Below are positions 52,295 through 64,000 of a DNA stretch of 64,000 nucleotides, one piece after another (position 1 is the stretch's first letter; every line of letters begins with the position of its first letter). The translations under genes and the position numbers were made by a program. Location of the stretch: assembly GCA_002104895.1 (NCBI GenBank), contig MCFG01000211.1, positions 1 through 64,000 of the forward strand, given 5' to 3'. Source of the stretch: Anaeromyces robustus (Eukaryota; Neocallimastigomycota; Neocallimastigomycetes; Neocallimastigales; Neocallimastigaceae). The notes beneath the pieces are model-generated. The model saw only the letters and a program-made list of their open reading frames with translations. It ran no database searches and was not told the DNA's origin.

Positions 52295-52582
52295 CTATAA
52301 TTGAAATTGGTAAAGTAAAAATATATATAATGAACCTATATAAAAATAAAAATAAAAATAAAATAAAATAAAATTGGAATCAATATATTATATTATAATA
52401 TATTCTATACTTAAAAGTAATTTCCAGTTCAACAACAATGACCATTGAATAAATATATATATATAATAATAATAAAAACACTAGATTTGAATAATATATA
52501 TTTATTTTTATATTATTTAGTGAAATTTTAGTTAAATTATTAATCCTTGGAAAATAAGGAACGTATCATTATAAATTTTTTT

Positions 52583-52747
52583 AATAACTGGTTTTGAATA
52601 TATTTTTTTTATATATATTAAATCTTATTTACAAGCAATAATTTAAAAATAATAACAATAACAATTATAATAATAATAATATTGACTACATAAAACTCAA
52701 TACGTCATATTATGAAATCTACTTTTTTCCCCGATAATAATAATAAT
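52583..52747. repeat. Dispersed repeat, copy 1
   Basis: Shares an ordered set of short matches with 54671-54810: AATAACT, TTAAATCYTATTTACAAG, AATAACAATA, CAATACGTCATATTAYGAAA, then CCCC and (ATA)n. The divergence is typical of an old duplicated or transposed segment. Confidence 0.7.
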
Positions 52748-52749
52748 TG

Positions 52750-52790
<41 letters not shown>

Positions 52791-52997
52791 GATTCTATAT
52801 ATAAATTTTTTTTTTAATTTTTTTTTTATATATAAAGAGAATTAATTTTTTATTATTATTCATTTTTAATTCTATTTTTTTAATATTTTTTTTTTTTGTT
52901 TTTGTTTTTTTGTTTTATTCCTAGTTTTAATGATAATTAAATTTTATATTTATATTTTTTTAAAAACTAACCTAATTTAATAAAAATATTTGTAAAA

Positions 52998-53061
52998 AAA
53001 TTGATTAACCACACATTTAATTAGAATATAATTAAAAATGAAATGTGTGGTTAATCAATTT
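52998..53061. repeat. Foldback with perfect 21-bp arms
   Basis: AAATTGATTAACCACACATT plus T (52998-53018) is perfectly complementary to 53041-53061, around a 22-base spacer that is itself an AT hairpin. A single extra A and further A/T pairing extend the stem. It is GC-richer than the flanks. It could be a miniature inverted-repeat element or a hairpin transcript; there is no coding gene next to it. Confidence 0.85.
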
Positions 53062-53125
53062 ATTTTTTATGATAACAAACCTACTTTAAAACTTTAAGTA
53101 ATTAAAAAAAAATTTTTTTAATATA

Positions 53126-53442
<317 letters not shown>

Positions 53443-53456
53443 AAAAATATAAAAAA

Positions 53457-53967
53457 ATATTATTATCAATATTAATATATATATTATTTTTTTATTACAT
53501 TTATATTATTATCTCGACCAGTTTCTATCCTGGTTGTTAAGGCGTTTCCTTAGCATACATAAGGCTTCTGGATCGACACCGCATCTACCCCAAGCAAAGT
53601 GGTTTTCTCCTTCACGGGTTTTACACTGTGGCAAGGTAGTGCACAGGTATAGTATTTGAGGCGTAGCTACTCACGCCTCATTAAATAATATAAGTATATA
53701 TGAGTAGATCTTTAAGTCTAATAATGTGGGGTGCGGCTCTAAATTATTGGGCGGTTTCCTTGGTGACTACTATTCATATGTGGGGCTTGTAGACTGGACC
53801 CGTTATTAAGTTACCGTTAGGGTTTAAGTACAATTGTAAAATATATGAATATACCAAGGGCGTCGACGCCGAAAAGGTAAGGCAGGGAATTTAATTCCGA
53901 TACATTCATGTGAAAAATCACATGATAAGTCTATAAAAAAAAATATATTATTATCAATATTAATATA
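53457..53967 (+). mobile_element. Putative tRNA-derived SINE with flanking direct repeats
   Basis: A GC-richer island (53511-53932) with no open frame. Near its left end are a D-arm-like TGGTTGTTAAGGCG (53531-53544), a perfect anticodon-like arm CCTTA-GCATACA-TAAGG (53548-53564; 5-bp stem, 7-base loop) and a B-box-like GGATCGACACC (53570-53580) at tRNA spacing. The body contains TGAGGCGT/ACGCCTCA (53657-53680), the palindrome GGCGTCGACGCC (53859-53870) and TCATGTGA/TCACATGA (53906-53925). It ends in TAAGTCTAT and an A-run. A perfect 23-bp direct repeat flanks it (53457-53479 and 53945-53967), as expected of a target-site duplication. However, the AT-rich flanks resemble each other beyond 23 bp, so that point is not firm. 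It could instead be a structured non-coding RNA gene. Confidence 0.6.
53548..53564 (+). ncRNA. Anticodon-like stem-loop in the SINE head
   Basis: Five perfect pairs (CCTTA/TAAGG) closing a seven-base loop GCATACA, the exact geometry of a tRNA anticodon arm. The base before the would-be anticodon is C instead of the universal T33, so this is not a functional tRNA. Confidence 0.6.
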
Positions 53968-54670
53968 AATAATATATTATATTATTATCATATATTATTT
54001 TTTATTATTGTACATTAAAAAATATATATATGTTTATATTATAAAAAAAATTTTAATAGTATTATCTTAAAAAAAATATCTATAATATCGTATTAATAAT
54101 TATTACTTTTTTTAATTATAAAAATGATTATAAAAAAAATGAAAAAGTAAAATAAAAAATTAAAGAAAATAAAAAAAAAAAAAAAAAAAGAAAAAATAAC
54201 ATAAAAAATAAAATAAAATAAAAAATAAAAAAAAAATAAAATAAAAAAACTAAAATAAAATAAAATAAAATAAAAAAACTAAAAAAATAAATAAAATAAA
54301 ATAAAAAAAAAAAAAATAAAGAAAATAAAAAGAAATAAAAAATAAAGAAAATAAAAAGAAATAAAAAATAAAAAAATAAAATAAAAGAAAAGAAAAAAAT
54401 AAAATAAAAGAAAATAAAAAAAAATATAAAGTATATATATGTTCTATTATCATTTATTTTACATTGTGTAATCGTGTAATCATTATTATTTCTATATAGT
54501 AGATTAATTTAAAAAAAATAAATTTTTTAATATTATATTAATATATTATTTTTTAAAATATATATAAAATAATTTTCTTCAATTATTTTTAATCAGAATA
54601 AGTTATTTTATTATTTTTAATTATTTATTATTAATTATTGATTATGTTTTTATAAGTTTAATAAATAGTT

Positions 54671-54810
54671 AAATAACTATTTTTATTTTTTTAATTTTTT
54701 AAATATTAAATCCTATTTACAAGTAATAATTTTAAAAAAAAATAACAATATTAAATCACATAGAACAATACGTCATATTACGAAATCCACTTCCCCAATA
54801 ATAATAATAA
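54671..54810. repeat. Dispersed repeat, copy 2
   Basis: Second, diverged copy of the segment at 52583-52747 in the same orientation, 2.1 kb away. The foldback, the AAAT tract and the SINE-like element lie between the copies. Confidence 0.7.
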
Positions 54811-55215
54811 CATAATAAGTTCACTTAAAATATTACAATTAATTGAAAAATGGGAATATATATATATATATATTTATTTTTTTTCTCCTAGTACAAAATA
54901 AAATAAAAACAATTATAATTTTAAATAAAGATTAATAGTCCTGGTCTAAAAAAAAAAATTGATTTATTTTTTTTTTATATAGAGTAAAATTTAAATTAAA
55001 ACAGAAAAATAAATATGGAATTTATACTTATTTTCTATTTTTCTTAACAAATAAATTGAATGAATATATAAATAGATAATAAATAAAAAAATAAAAGCAA
55101 ACATTATTATAATTAAACCACTTTGTTATTACAAATTATATACAATAAATAAATGAAAGTAGTTTGTAGTTTCAATTAATTTTTATATATTAATATTAAA
55201 AAACAATGTAGAAAC

Positions 55216-55251
<36 letters not shown>

Positions 55252-55542
55252 AATTTAAAACTTCAAAAAGGGATATTTTATTTTATTTTATTTTATTTTT
55301 TTTCACCTTTTTAATGATACAAATTTTATAATAATAATTATTTTATTATTAGATAAAATTTAAAATTTTTATAACTTTGTCTTCTAAATGAAAATGGGAA
55401 AATAAAAAGTTTTTAATTTTATTAATTATTTAACTTTCTGTTATTTTTTTTTTTTTTTTTTTTTTTTTATATTATGACAAAAATATGTATGATGGAAATT
55501 TTATTGTTTAATTATTTAATTATTTTATTATTTATTTATTTC

Positions 55543-55582
<40 letters not shown>

Positions 55583-55880
55583 TTAATAAATAAATATTAT
55601 AATATTTATATATATATTTAATTATCTATTTGCTTATTTATTAATATTAAAAAATTATTTAATTAATTAATTATTTGTTTATTAATATATTTATTTATTT
55701 AATTATTTAATTAATTTTAATTATTTATTTAATTTATTATTATTTTTTAATTTTTATTTATTTATTTTTTTATTTTTTATTACATCAAATTATTTATTTA
55801 TATAAATTTTAATTATTATTATTCTTACATATTGGTATAATTAATAAAGTTTTTTTTTTTTTTTAAAAAAAATTAAATCT

Positions 55881-55912
<32 letters not shown>

Positions 55913-55998
55913 TTATTTATTATATTTAGTAAAAAAGATTTAAATTTTTTTTTTCCTCTTTTTTACATATTGAAGAAAATAATATATATTTATGGAAA

Positions 55999-58900
55999 AT
56001 GTTTTCAATAAAAAAAGAAAACATAAAACTTTATTTAGAACGATATGGATTAATAGAACAAAATAATGAAATAAATGAAAGTTTTTTTGATTGTATTATA
56101 AAAAATGATATATTAAATTTAAGGTCATTATTAGAAGAAGCGAATGAAAATAATATTATTTTACGAGTAAATAAAAAAAATAAAAATGGAAGTTTTCCAC
56201 TTATTATAAGTGTTTATAATAACAGTATTGATGTCGTTAAATTATTAATTGAATATGCCGATAAAAATAAAATATTTTTAAAAGTTAATGATAGAGATGA
56301 TGATGAAGATTATCCATTTTTAATTAGTGTTATCAATAATAATATTGATATGATCAATTTATTAATGAAATATTCTATTAAAAATAATATTATTTTACGA
56401 ATTAATAAAAAAAATAAAGATGGAAATTATCCCCTTTTAACTAGTGTTATTAATAATAATACTGAAATTGCTAAATTATTAATTGATTATGCTAATGAAA
56501 ATAATATTATTTTGGAAATTAATGAAAAAGATAATGAAGGAGATTATCCTTTATTATTTAGTATTATTAATAATAATATTGCTATGACGGAAATATTATT
56601 AAATTATTCTATCGCTAATAATATTATTTTAGAAATTAATGAACAAAATAAAGATGGAAATTATCCACTTTTAATTTGTTCTATTAATAATAATATAGAA
56701 ATAGCTAAATTATTAATAAAATATGCCAAAGCAAATAAAATTGATTTAGAAATTAATAAAAGAAATAAAAATGGTGAATATCCTTTATTAATATATAATA
56801 ATAATTTTGATTTAGTGGAATTATTAGTAAGGTATGCTAAAAAACAAAATATTGAAATTGATAGTGATGTAGAAAGAGAAATTCAAAGAATTATACCAAA
56901 TTATAATAATATTGCAAATAGTAATAATAATAGTAATAATAATAGTACAACAAATATTTTTACTTCTACTACTACTACTAATAATAATAATAATGGTAAT
57001 GGTAATAGTAACAGTAATGGTAATAGTAAAAATAATAGTAATAGTAAACTAAATCTTTTTAATAATATTAATCATAATTTTAATTTCAATTTTAATAGTC
57101 TCACTAAAATTAATAGTAATAACAACAACAACAACAATAATAATAATGGTAATAATAATAATAGTGGTAATGGTAATAGTAATAATAATAATATTAATGA
57201 TAATAGTATTAATAGAAATAAAAGTATTAGTAGAAATAATAGTAATAGTAGTAGTAAAAGAAATAGTAGTAACGTAAATACCATGAAAAAATATTTTAAG
57301 AAAAATGGTATTAAGGAAACAAAAAATGATATCAATGAAATATTTTTTGATTGTATTAGTAAAAATGATTATATGAAATTAAAAATAATTATTAGTTTTG
57401 TTAAGGAAAACGAACTTATTTTACCAGTAAACGATAAAAATGAAAAGGGAGATTTTCCAATTTTATTAAGTATTGCTAATGATAATTTTGAAATGACTAA
57501 ATTATTAATGGAATATTCTACTGAAAATAATATTATTTTAGAAATTAATGAAAAAAATAATGTTAAAGATTATCCTCTTTTAATGAGTGTTGATAAAGGT
57601 AACCTTGATATAACAAAAATTTTAATGGATTATGCCTTCAAAAATAATATTATTTTAGAAATGAATGAAAGAAATAGTAATGGTTATTATCCATTATTAA
57701 ATAGTATGTGTAATAATAAAGTAGAAATGACCAAATTATTAATGAAATATGCTATGAAATATAATGTGACTTTAGAAATTAATGAAAAAAATAATTATGG
57801 AAATTATCCACTTTTTTGGTGTTTTTATAATAATAATATAGAAATGACTAAATTATTAATGAATTATGCCACTAAAAAAAATATTATTTTAGAAATAAAT
57901 GAACAAAATTTTGATCGAGATTATCCACTTTTAATGAGTATTAGTAAAAATAATATTGAAATGACAGAATTATTAATGAATTATGCTAATAAAAATAATA
58001 TTATTTTAGAAATTAATGAAAAAAATAAAGCAGAACGTTATCCAATTTTCAGTAGTATATTTAATAATAATATAGAAATCACTAAACTTTTAATAAAATA
58101 TGCTAATGAAAAAAAAATTATTTTGAAAATTAATGAAAAAAGTAAAAATGGCGATACTCCACTTTTAATGGGAGTTCGTAAAAAAAATATTGAAATGATT
58201 AAATTATTGTTGGAATATGCTATTGAAAATAATATTACTTTAAGAATGAATGAACAAAATTTTTCAGAAAAAAATTCAATTTCTTTGATTGTTGATGAAA
58301 AAAATATTAAAATCACTAAAATGTTAATAGAATATATTAATAAAAATAAAACAAATACGATAAAGGAGAATAATTTAGAGAAAAAAATTCAAGAAATTTT
58401 ATCATATAATGATACTATTAATAATATTAATAGTAGTAATGATAATATTAACAACAACAACAACAATAGTAACAATAATACTAATACTAATAATACCATT
58501 ACTAATGTTAATAATATCAGTAATAATAATAATAATAATAATATTCAATCCTATTTAGAACAAAATGGATTTAGATTATCTAAAGGAAATATTAATGAAA
58601 TATTTTTGGATTGTATTGTTCAAATGGAATCTTCCATATTAAATTTATTATTAAAATATGCTAATAAAAATAAAATTATTTTAGATATTAATGAACAATT
58701 TGAAAATGATAATTCTCCACTTTTATTGAGTGTTACTAATAATAATGCTGAAATCATTAAATTATTGATGAAATATGCAAGGAAAAGAAATATTATTTTA
58801 GAAATTAATACACAAAATGATAAAGGTGATTATCCACTTTTATTAAGTGTTAATAATAATAATATTGAAATCATTAATTTATTGATGGAATATGCCAATA

Positions 58901-60799
58901 AAAAAAATATTATATTAGAAATTAATGAACATAATGAAAATGGTGATTATCCACTTTTAAGAAGCATTTATAGAAATAATATTGAAATTGCTCAACTATT
59001 ATTTGATTATGCTGACCAAAAAAATATAATTTTAGAAATTAATGGACAAGATCTTGATGGAGATTATCCACTTTTATTAAGTGCCCGTAAAAATAATATT
59101 GAAATGACTAAATTATTAATGAAATATGCTGCTAAATATAATATAGTTTTAAAAATTAATGAAAAAAATAAAGATGGAGATAGTCCACTTTCTGTAAGTA
59201 TTGAAGATGAAAATATTGAAATGGTACAATTATTAATGGAATACGTTAATAAACAAAAAATTAGTATTGATAGTGAAATAAAAAAAGAAATTCAAACTAT
59301 TTTACCATATTATGCTAATGGAGGTAATAATAGATTTAGTTATAGGTATAATCGTAAAAGTGTTAAATTTTATTTAGAAGAAAATGGATTTATAGAATCA
59401 GATAATAATGTTAATGAAGTTTTATTAGATTGTATGATAAATAATGAATTTATGAAATTAAAATTATTATTTCAATATGTCACTGAAAATAATATTGAAT
59501 TAAATATTAATAAAGAAGATAAAGATGGAAATTATCCACTTTTATGGGGAGTAATTAATAATAGAATAGAAATGGTTCAATTACTCATGGATTATGCTAC
59601 TGAAAAAGGTATTACTTTAATTATTAATGAACAAAATGAATATGGAAATTATCCGCTTTTAATTAGTATTACTTTCAATAATAATGAAATGACAAAATTA
59701 TTAATGGATTATGCTATTAAAAATAATATTGTCTTACGAATTAATGAAAAAGGTAAAAATGGCGATTATCCAATTTTTAAAAGTATTAAAAATAATAATA
59801 TTATCATAACTCAACTTTTAATGAACTATGCTGTCAAATTCGATATAACTTTACAAATTAATGAACAAAATTATATTAAAAATTATCCACTTTTATGGAG
59901 TATTTATAATAATAATATTGAAATGACTAAATTATTAATGGATTATACCGAAAAAAATAAAATTACCTTAGAATTTAATGAACGTAATAAATATGGAAAT
60001 TATCCAATTTTAGTAAGTGTCATTACTAATAATATTGAAATGACTAAATTGTTAATAGAATATGCCAATAAAAGGGGAATTATTTTAGATATTAATGAAT
60101 ATAATAAAAATAGAGAATGTCCACTTTTAGTGAGTATTGAAAAAAATAATATTGAGATGACGAAATTATTACTAGAATATGCAAATGAATATAGTATAAA
60201 TATTAATAGTAATGTCAAAAAGGAAATTCAAAAAATATTCCCCGTATATGAATTTAAAAATGAAATTCATGATAATAAAAATTCTAAAAGTAATGATAAT
60301 ATTAATATCAATGCTAATACCAGTACTACTACTACTACGACTAATACTACTAATAATAATAATAGTACTAATACTAATATTAAAACTACTATTAAAACAA
60401 ATATCAAAGCTTTCTCAAGACCTAAAACTATTATTAGTACAATTATTGATAATAAAAATAAAATTAAAGTTAAAAATTATAATAATAATGAAAATGATGT
60501 AAATAGACGTAATAGTATATTTTATCTCTATAAAAAAAGGAATCCTCTTGCTGAAGTATTAAACGATTTTAGTAATGAAGATGAGAAAAGTGCATTAAAA
60601 TGTAAAAAAGGTGATCAAATTATTATTGTTGATTGGAATTATCCTAAGGAAGGTTGGGCATTTGGTTATAAATATGATGATCCTTCGAAAAAAGGTATCA
60701 TTCCAAAATCATTAGTTTCTTATAAAGGTAATATTTTATAGATTTTTTTAATAATAAATAAATAAATAAATAAATAAATAAAAAATAAATAACTAAACA

Positions 60800-60887
<88 letters not shown>

Positions 60888-61050
60888 TAATTTACAATTA
60901 AATTTTTTTATTATATATAAACTAAAATATTATACTTTGATGTTACTCTTATTTATTTATTTTTTATAAAAAAAAATAGATTCAAAAAGTACAGAAGAAC
61001 CTAAAGTAATGAATATGCCAATTCCTAATAATTGTCCTGAAGCACATTAA
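55999..61050 (+). CDS. Four-module ankyrin-repeat protein with C-terminal SH3 domain
   Basis: A large exon (55999-60727) plus a probable last exon (60980-61050) give 1599 residues; without splicing it would stop at 60741 after 1580. There are about 29 ankyrin-like repeats of 36-39 residues (DYPLLMSIxNNNIEMTKLLM, then NYAxxNNIILEINEKNxxG) in four modules of 7, 9, 6 and 7, starting near residues 1, 429, 849 and 1120. Each module opens with a Y/F-x-L/K-E-x-x-G segment and NE-x-F/L-x-DC. Modules 1, 3 and 4 close on a helix like EIKKEIQTILPYY, and module 2 on a shorter form. Asn/Ser/Thr-rich linkers separate modules 1-2 and 2-3 and precede the SH3 domain (about 1515-1576: ALKCKKGDQIIIVDWNYP, GWAFGYK, GIIPKSLV). 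No signal peptide: probably a cytosolic scaffold binding proline-rich partners. The ATG at 55992 is out of frame. Confidence 0.93.
60728..60979 (+). other. Predicted 3'-terminal intron of the ankyrin-SH3 gene
   Basis: 252 bp, phase 1, donor GTAATA inside the last SH3 codons (SYK|G) and acceptor AATAG. The downstream frame reads DSKSTEEPKVMNMPIPNNCP and EAH, then stops; its composition is coding-like and unlike its flanks. The intron contains a long (TAA)n tract. The branch site is not obvious. Confidence 0.6.
60799..60886. repeat. (TAA)n microsatellite within the predicted intron
   Basis: About 29 uninterrupted copies. Confidence 0.95.
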
Positions 61051-64000
61051 TTTTAATGTTTTAATTATATGTATATATATATGAAAAAAATTTCTTACAA
61101 GTATTATTTATTTAATTAATTATAATTATTTAAGCTATATAATCTATAATATTTAATATATATATATATTTATATATATATAAAGCAAAAATATAAAAAG
61201 TAATAATAATAAAAATGATGCCTAAAATTTTTATAATATGATTATAATCATAGTTAATAAATTTTAATTTATTTACTTTTCTTTATGATAATCGTTAAAA
61301 TTTTTCCAGTGATAATATATTTATTAATAATTATTAATAAATATATTTTCTATTTTATGAAAGAAAAGAAGATTTTTTTCTTGATTATATTAAATAAGAA
61401 TTTAGAATATAAACATTATATAGGATATAAAAAATAATAATATTTAAATTTATTTTTTTTAACGATTTTTTTTTTTCTTGAGTTCTTTTTAAGTTTAATA
61501 TAATAAAATCATTTAAATTTTTGTTAATTTTCGGAAGGGAATTAAAAAAAATTAATAATAGAAAAGTGGGATTAAATAAAATAATTAATAAAATAATAGA
61601 TTTAAAAAAAGAAAAAAAAAATAAAAATTATTTATAAATAAATGTGTAGCTTATATATATATATATTAAACTTTTTAAATTCATATATAAATTTCTTTTT
61701 AAATTGATATAAATTTAATTTAATTTTAATGTTTTAATATAATTAATTATTAATTATTATAATTATTTTTATTTAATTGTTTTTTTTATTCTTTCTATTT
61801 ATTAATAAATTATTGCATAGATTTTTATTTAGTAATTTACAATACTTTCATAAATTTTTTAATTAATAATAAATAAATAATAATAATTATAAATAAAAAC
61901 AAATAAATATATAAGAGTCATCTTTTATAACTAAGTGAAGTAAATTTTTAATGTCATATTCATAATGATTATGGACATAGGTCTCTATGTAATGTACACT
62001 CTATGTGACTCATCGAATATGTTAAGTCTATAAAAAAGACATACTTTGTTAATCTCAATTTTTAAAAAATAAAAAATAAATTTTAAAAGTTTAGCGGAAT
62101 TACATCCGAACTTAATCAATTTTTTTATTTTAAAATAATTAATAATTGTTATCATTCTAATTAATAAATATTATTTTAATGAATATATAAATGAATAAAT
62201 ATATATAATTAGAATATATTTAAGGAAGTGTTTATGTTATTATTGAAAAATTGGTAAAGTGACTTTAAAAAAGGAAAATGAGTTTTTAAAATTAATTATA
62301 ATAATAATATATATATATATTAAAAATTTAATCATTAATTATTGGAAAAAATTTTTTTTCCAATAAGTAATTATTAATATTTATTTAAAAATTGGATAAA
62401 AATGGAAATAAAACATATATTATAATTTAGAAATTGAAAAAAGTTTTATCATACCCAAAAATATATATATATTCTATATAAAATAAAATAAAAAAATGCT
62501 GAAAATCGAATTAATATTTTAATTACTTTTTCTTTCGTTTTATTTTATTTCATTTTATTGTTTACTTTTAAAATTTATTTTAAATTCATAGATTTAAAAT
62601 GGTAAATATGAAAGAAAAAAAAAAAAACAACAACTATTAAGCCAAATTAAAAATTATTTATATATATTTTTAACTCTTTAATGAATCTGTTTAAGATGAT
62701 TTTTATATAATTAATAAGATTTATTATTAAATAAAATAAAAAATAAGCAATAAATATAATTAAAATTTATAAAAAAATAATTATTATAAAGACAAGAAAA
62801 ATTAAAATTTTAAGATATAAAATTAAAATATATATATATATTGATTATCTTTTAAAACTTTTTTTATATCAAAAATAGATTTAAATTTTTATTAATTAAA
62901 ATTCAATATATAAAACTGATTATAAGTAGAAAAATTTTTTTATTATTATTAAATTATACAAAAAATTGATTAATTTTATTTATAATATTTTTTTCCAATG
63001 AAAATTCTTTTTGTATTAATTATAAATATTAATAATTTATTTTAAATAATAAAGTAAAAGTCACCATGTCACCATATTAGTTAACAAAGGGTAAATAAGA
63101 AAAAATAAACTTTCTATTTATATGTTAAGTAAGATTGTTTGACATAATATTTATCTTTTTCTTAAATCAGGACAATTTTATAAAGTTTTCAAACTTTAAT
63201 TTTAATTTTTTATTTATTTTTTATAATATATAAATAAGATATATATATTACAGATTTATTCTTTTTATTTATTCAACTCTTTTTATTTAGAGTAGTTTTT
63301 TTTTCCAATTAATTTTATAAAATTTTTTACTACAATTTTATTTGTAATAATAAATACTTAATTATAATTTAATATAATTTTTATTTTATATGTATGATCA
63401 TGTTCCATATTTTAATTTCCTTTTTTTTTTTTTTTTTCCACAATTTCCACATTTTCCATATTTTGGATTATGATAATGAATTTAATACAAATAAAACCTT
63501 TTTAATATTTTGATTATCTATCATTTTATAACATTTGAAAATTTTTTTATTACTTTTGAGTTTCATACATAGAATAATTAACACTATTGATTCTTACATC
63601 CATGTACTAAATTTATAAATTATATCTCTACTTTTTTGATTATGAATAATTTAATCAATTAAATTGTTTTAATTAATTATTTTCCTTATCCTTTTTTGAA
63701 TATTTTATCCAGTATTATATATAAAATAATAATAATAATGATAATGATAATAATAATGATAATATAATGATAATATAATATAATATGAAATAATAATAAA
63801 AATATATTTCTTTTTAATAAGATTAAAATTTGTTAGAATTTAATGAATTAGTAAATAATATTTGATATTCAGAAAAATAAAGTTTCGATATTAAAAATAA
63901 ATCATTTAATTCTAACTCTTATATTGGAAACATTATAAAAAAATTTTTAATTTTTTTATAATTTTTAAGCAAATCTAATATATATTCTCTATATCTCAGA
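61051..64000. other. AT-rich spacer with one GC-richer patch
   Basis: 3' flank of the ankyrin-SH3 gene and beyond. No open frame or RNA gene is supported. The patch at 61915-62120 is listed separately; the remainder is AT repeats and homopolymers. Confidence 0.7.
61915..62120 (+). other. GC-richer patch sharing a retroposon-like 3' tail
   Basis: Contains the hairpin ACATAG-GTCT-CTATGT (about 61974-61990) and then TAAGTCTATAAAAAA at about 62023-62037. That tail is identical to the 3' end of the SINE-like element (53926-53940). A further possible small hairpin, CGGAATTACATCCG, lies near 62095-62110. No coding frame. Relationship to the 53.5-kb element is inferred from the shared tail. Confidence 0.35.

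Noticed and set aside
51806-52304. Open frames of up to 164 codons through the ATTTT tract
   Set aside because: They consist only of repeated Phe-Ile-Leu-Phe-Tyr from a pentanucleotide repeat, open in several phases.
53531-53600. A functional tRNA gene in the 53.5-kb island
   Set aside because: The anticodon-like arm is perfect, but the D-arm is shortened, the T-arm has mismatches, T33 is C and no acceptor stem could be closed; it fits a SINE head better.
57072-57335. Poly-Leu frame opposite the first linker of the ankyrin-SH3 gene
   Set aside because: Antisense of an Asn/Ser-rich linker.

Overview
The window has the hallmarks of a nuclear contig from an anaerobic gut fungus (Neocallimastigomycota; Neocallimastix, Anaeromyces or Piromyces type). 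Base composition is extremely AT-rich. Long homopolymer, (AAAT)n, (TAA)n and (ATTTT)n tracts separate a few isolated genes. Several genes have spliceosomal introns with GT/AG ends and fungal-style branch sites. The proteins are of kinds typical of that phylum: CotH-domain secreted proteins, very large ankyrin-repeat proteins, and genes of bacterial type that look laterally acquired. The species is inferred from these traits; there is no marker gene to settle it.

Eight genes are supported. From left to right they are: a YwqG/DUF1963 protein (minus, 2806-3651); a small secreted cysteine-cluster protein (minus, 4261-4797); an endonuclease III/MagIII-like HhH-GPD DNA glycosylase (minus, 7421-8068); a CotH protein with a chitobiase-C-like domain and a Gly/Phe/Asn repeat insert (plus, 19591-22059); a 24-repeat ankyrin protein (minus, 24111-26936); a second ankyrin protein in head-to-head orientation, whose first exon I place at 28359 (plus, to 30354); a two-exon, probably GPI-anchored CotH protein (plus, 42326-44492); and a four-module, 29-repeat ankyrin protein with a C-terminal SH3 domain and a probable extra last exon (plus, 55999-61050).

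The rest is gene desert in four large blocks (about 8.1-19.6, 30.4-42.3, 44.5-56.0 and 61.1-64.0 kb) plus shorter spacers. The deserts are not empty. They hold decayed coding relics with in-frame stops (5.9-6.9, 9.0-9.4, 11.4-11.7, 12.9-13.1, 22.8-22.9 and 33.2-34.4 kb), minisatellites (12.1, 17.1, 17.5 and 36.7 kb), fold-back elements and one striking GC-richer island at 53.51-53.94 kb. That island has a tRNA-like head, several perfect hairpins, an A-rich tail and flanking 23-bp direct repeats. It looks like an undescribed tRNA-derived SINE. Two other islands (about 0.60-0.66 and 61.9-62.1 kb) share short motifs with it.

The genes do not form operons or an evident pathway. Common themes are surface or secreted proteins (two CotH proteins and the small cysteine protein), intracellular ankyrin scaffolds, and two bacterial-type housekeeping or repair genes. 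I found no rRNA, no intact tRNA and no CRISPR array.
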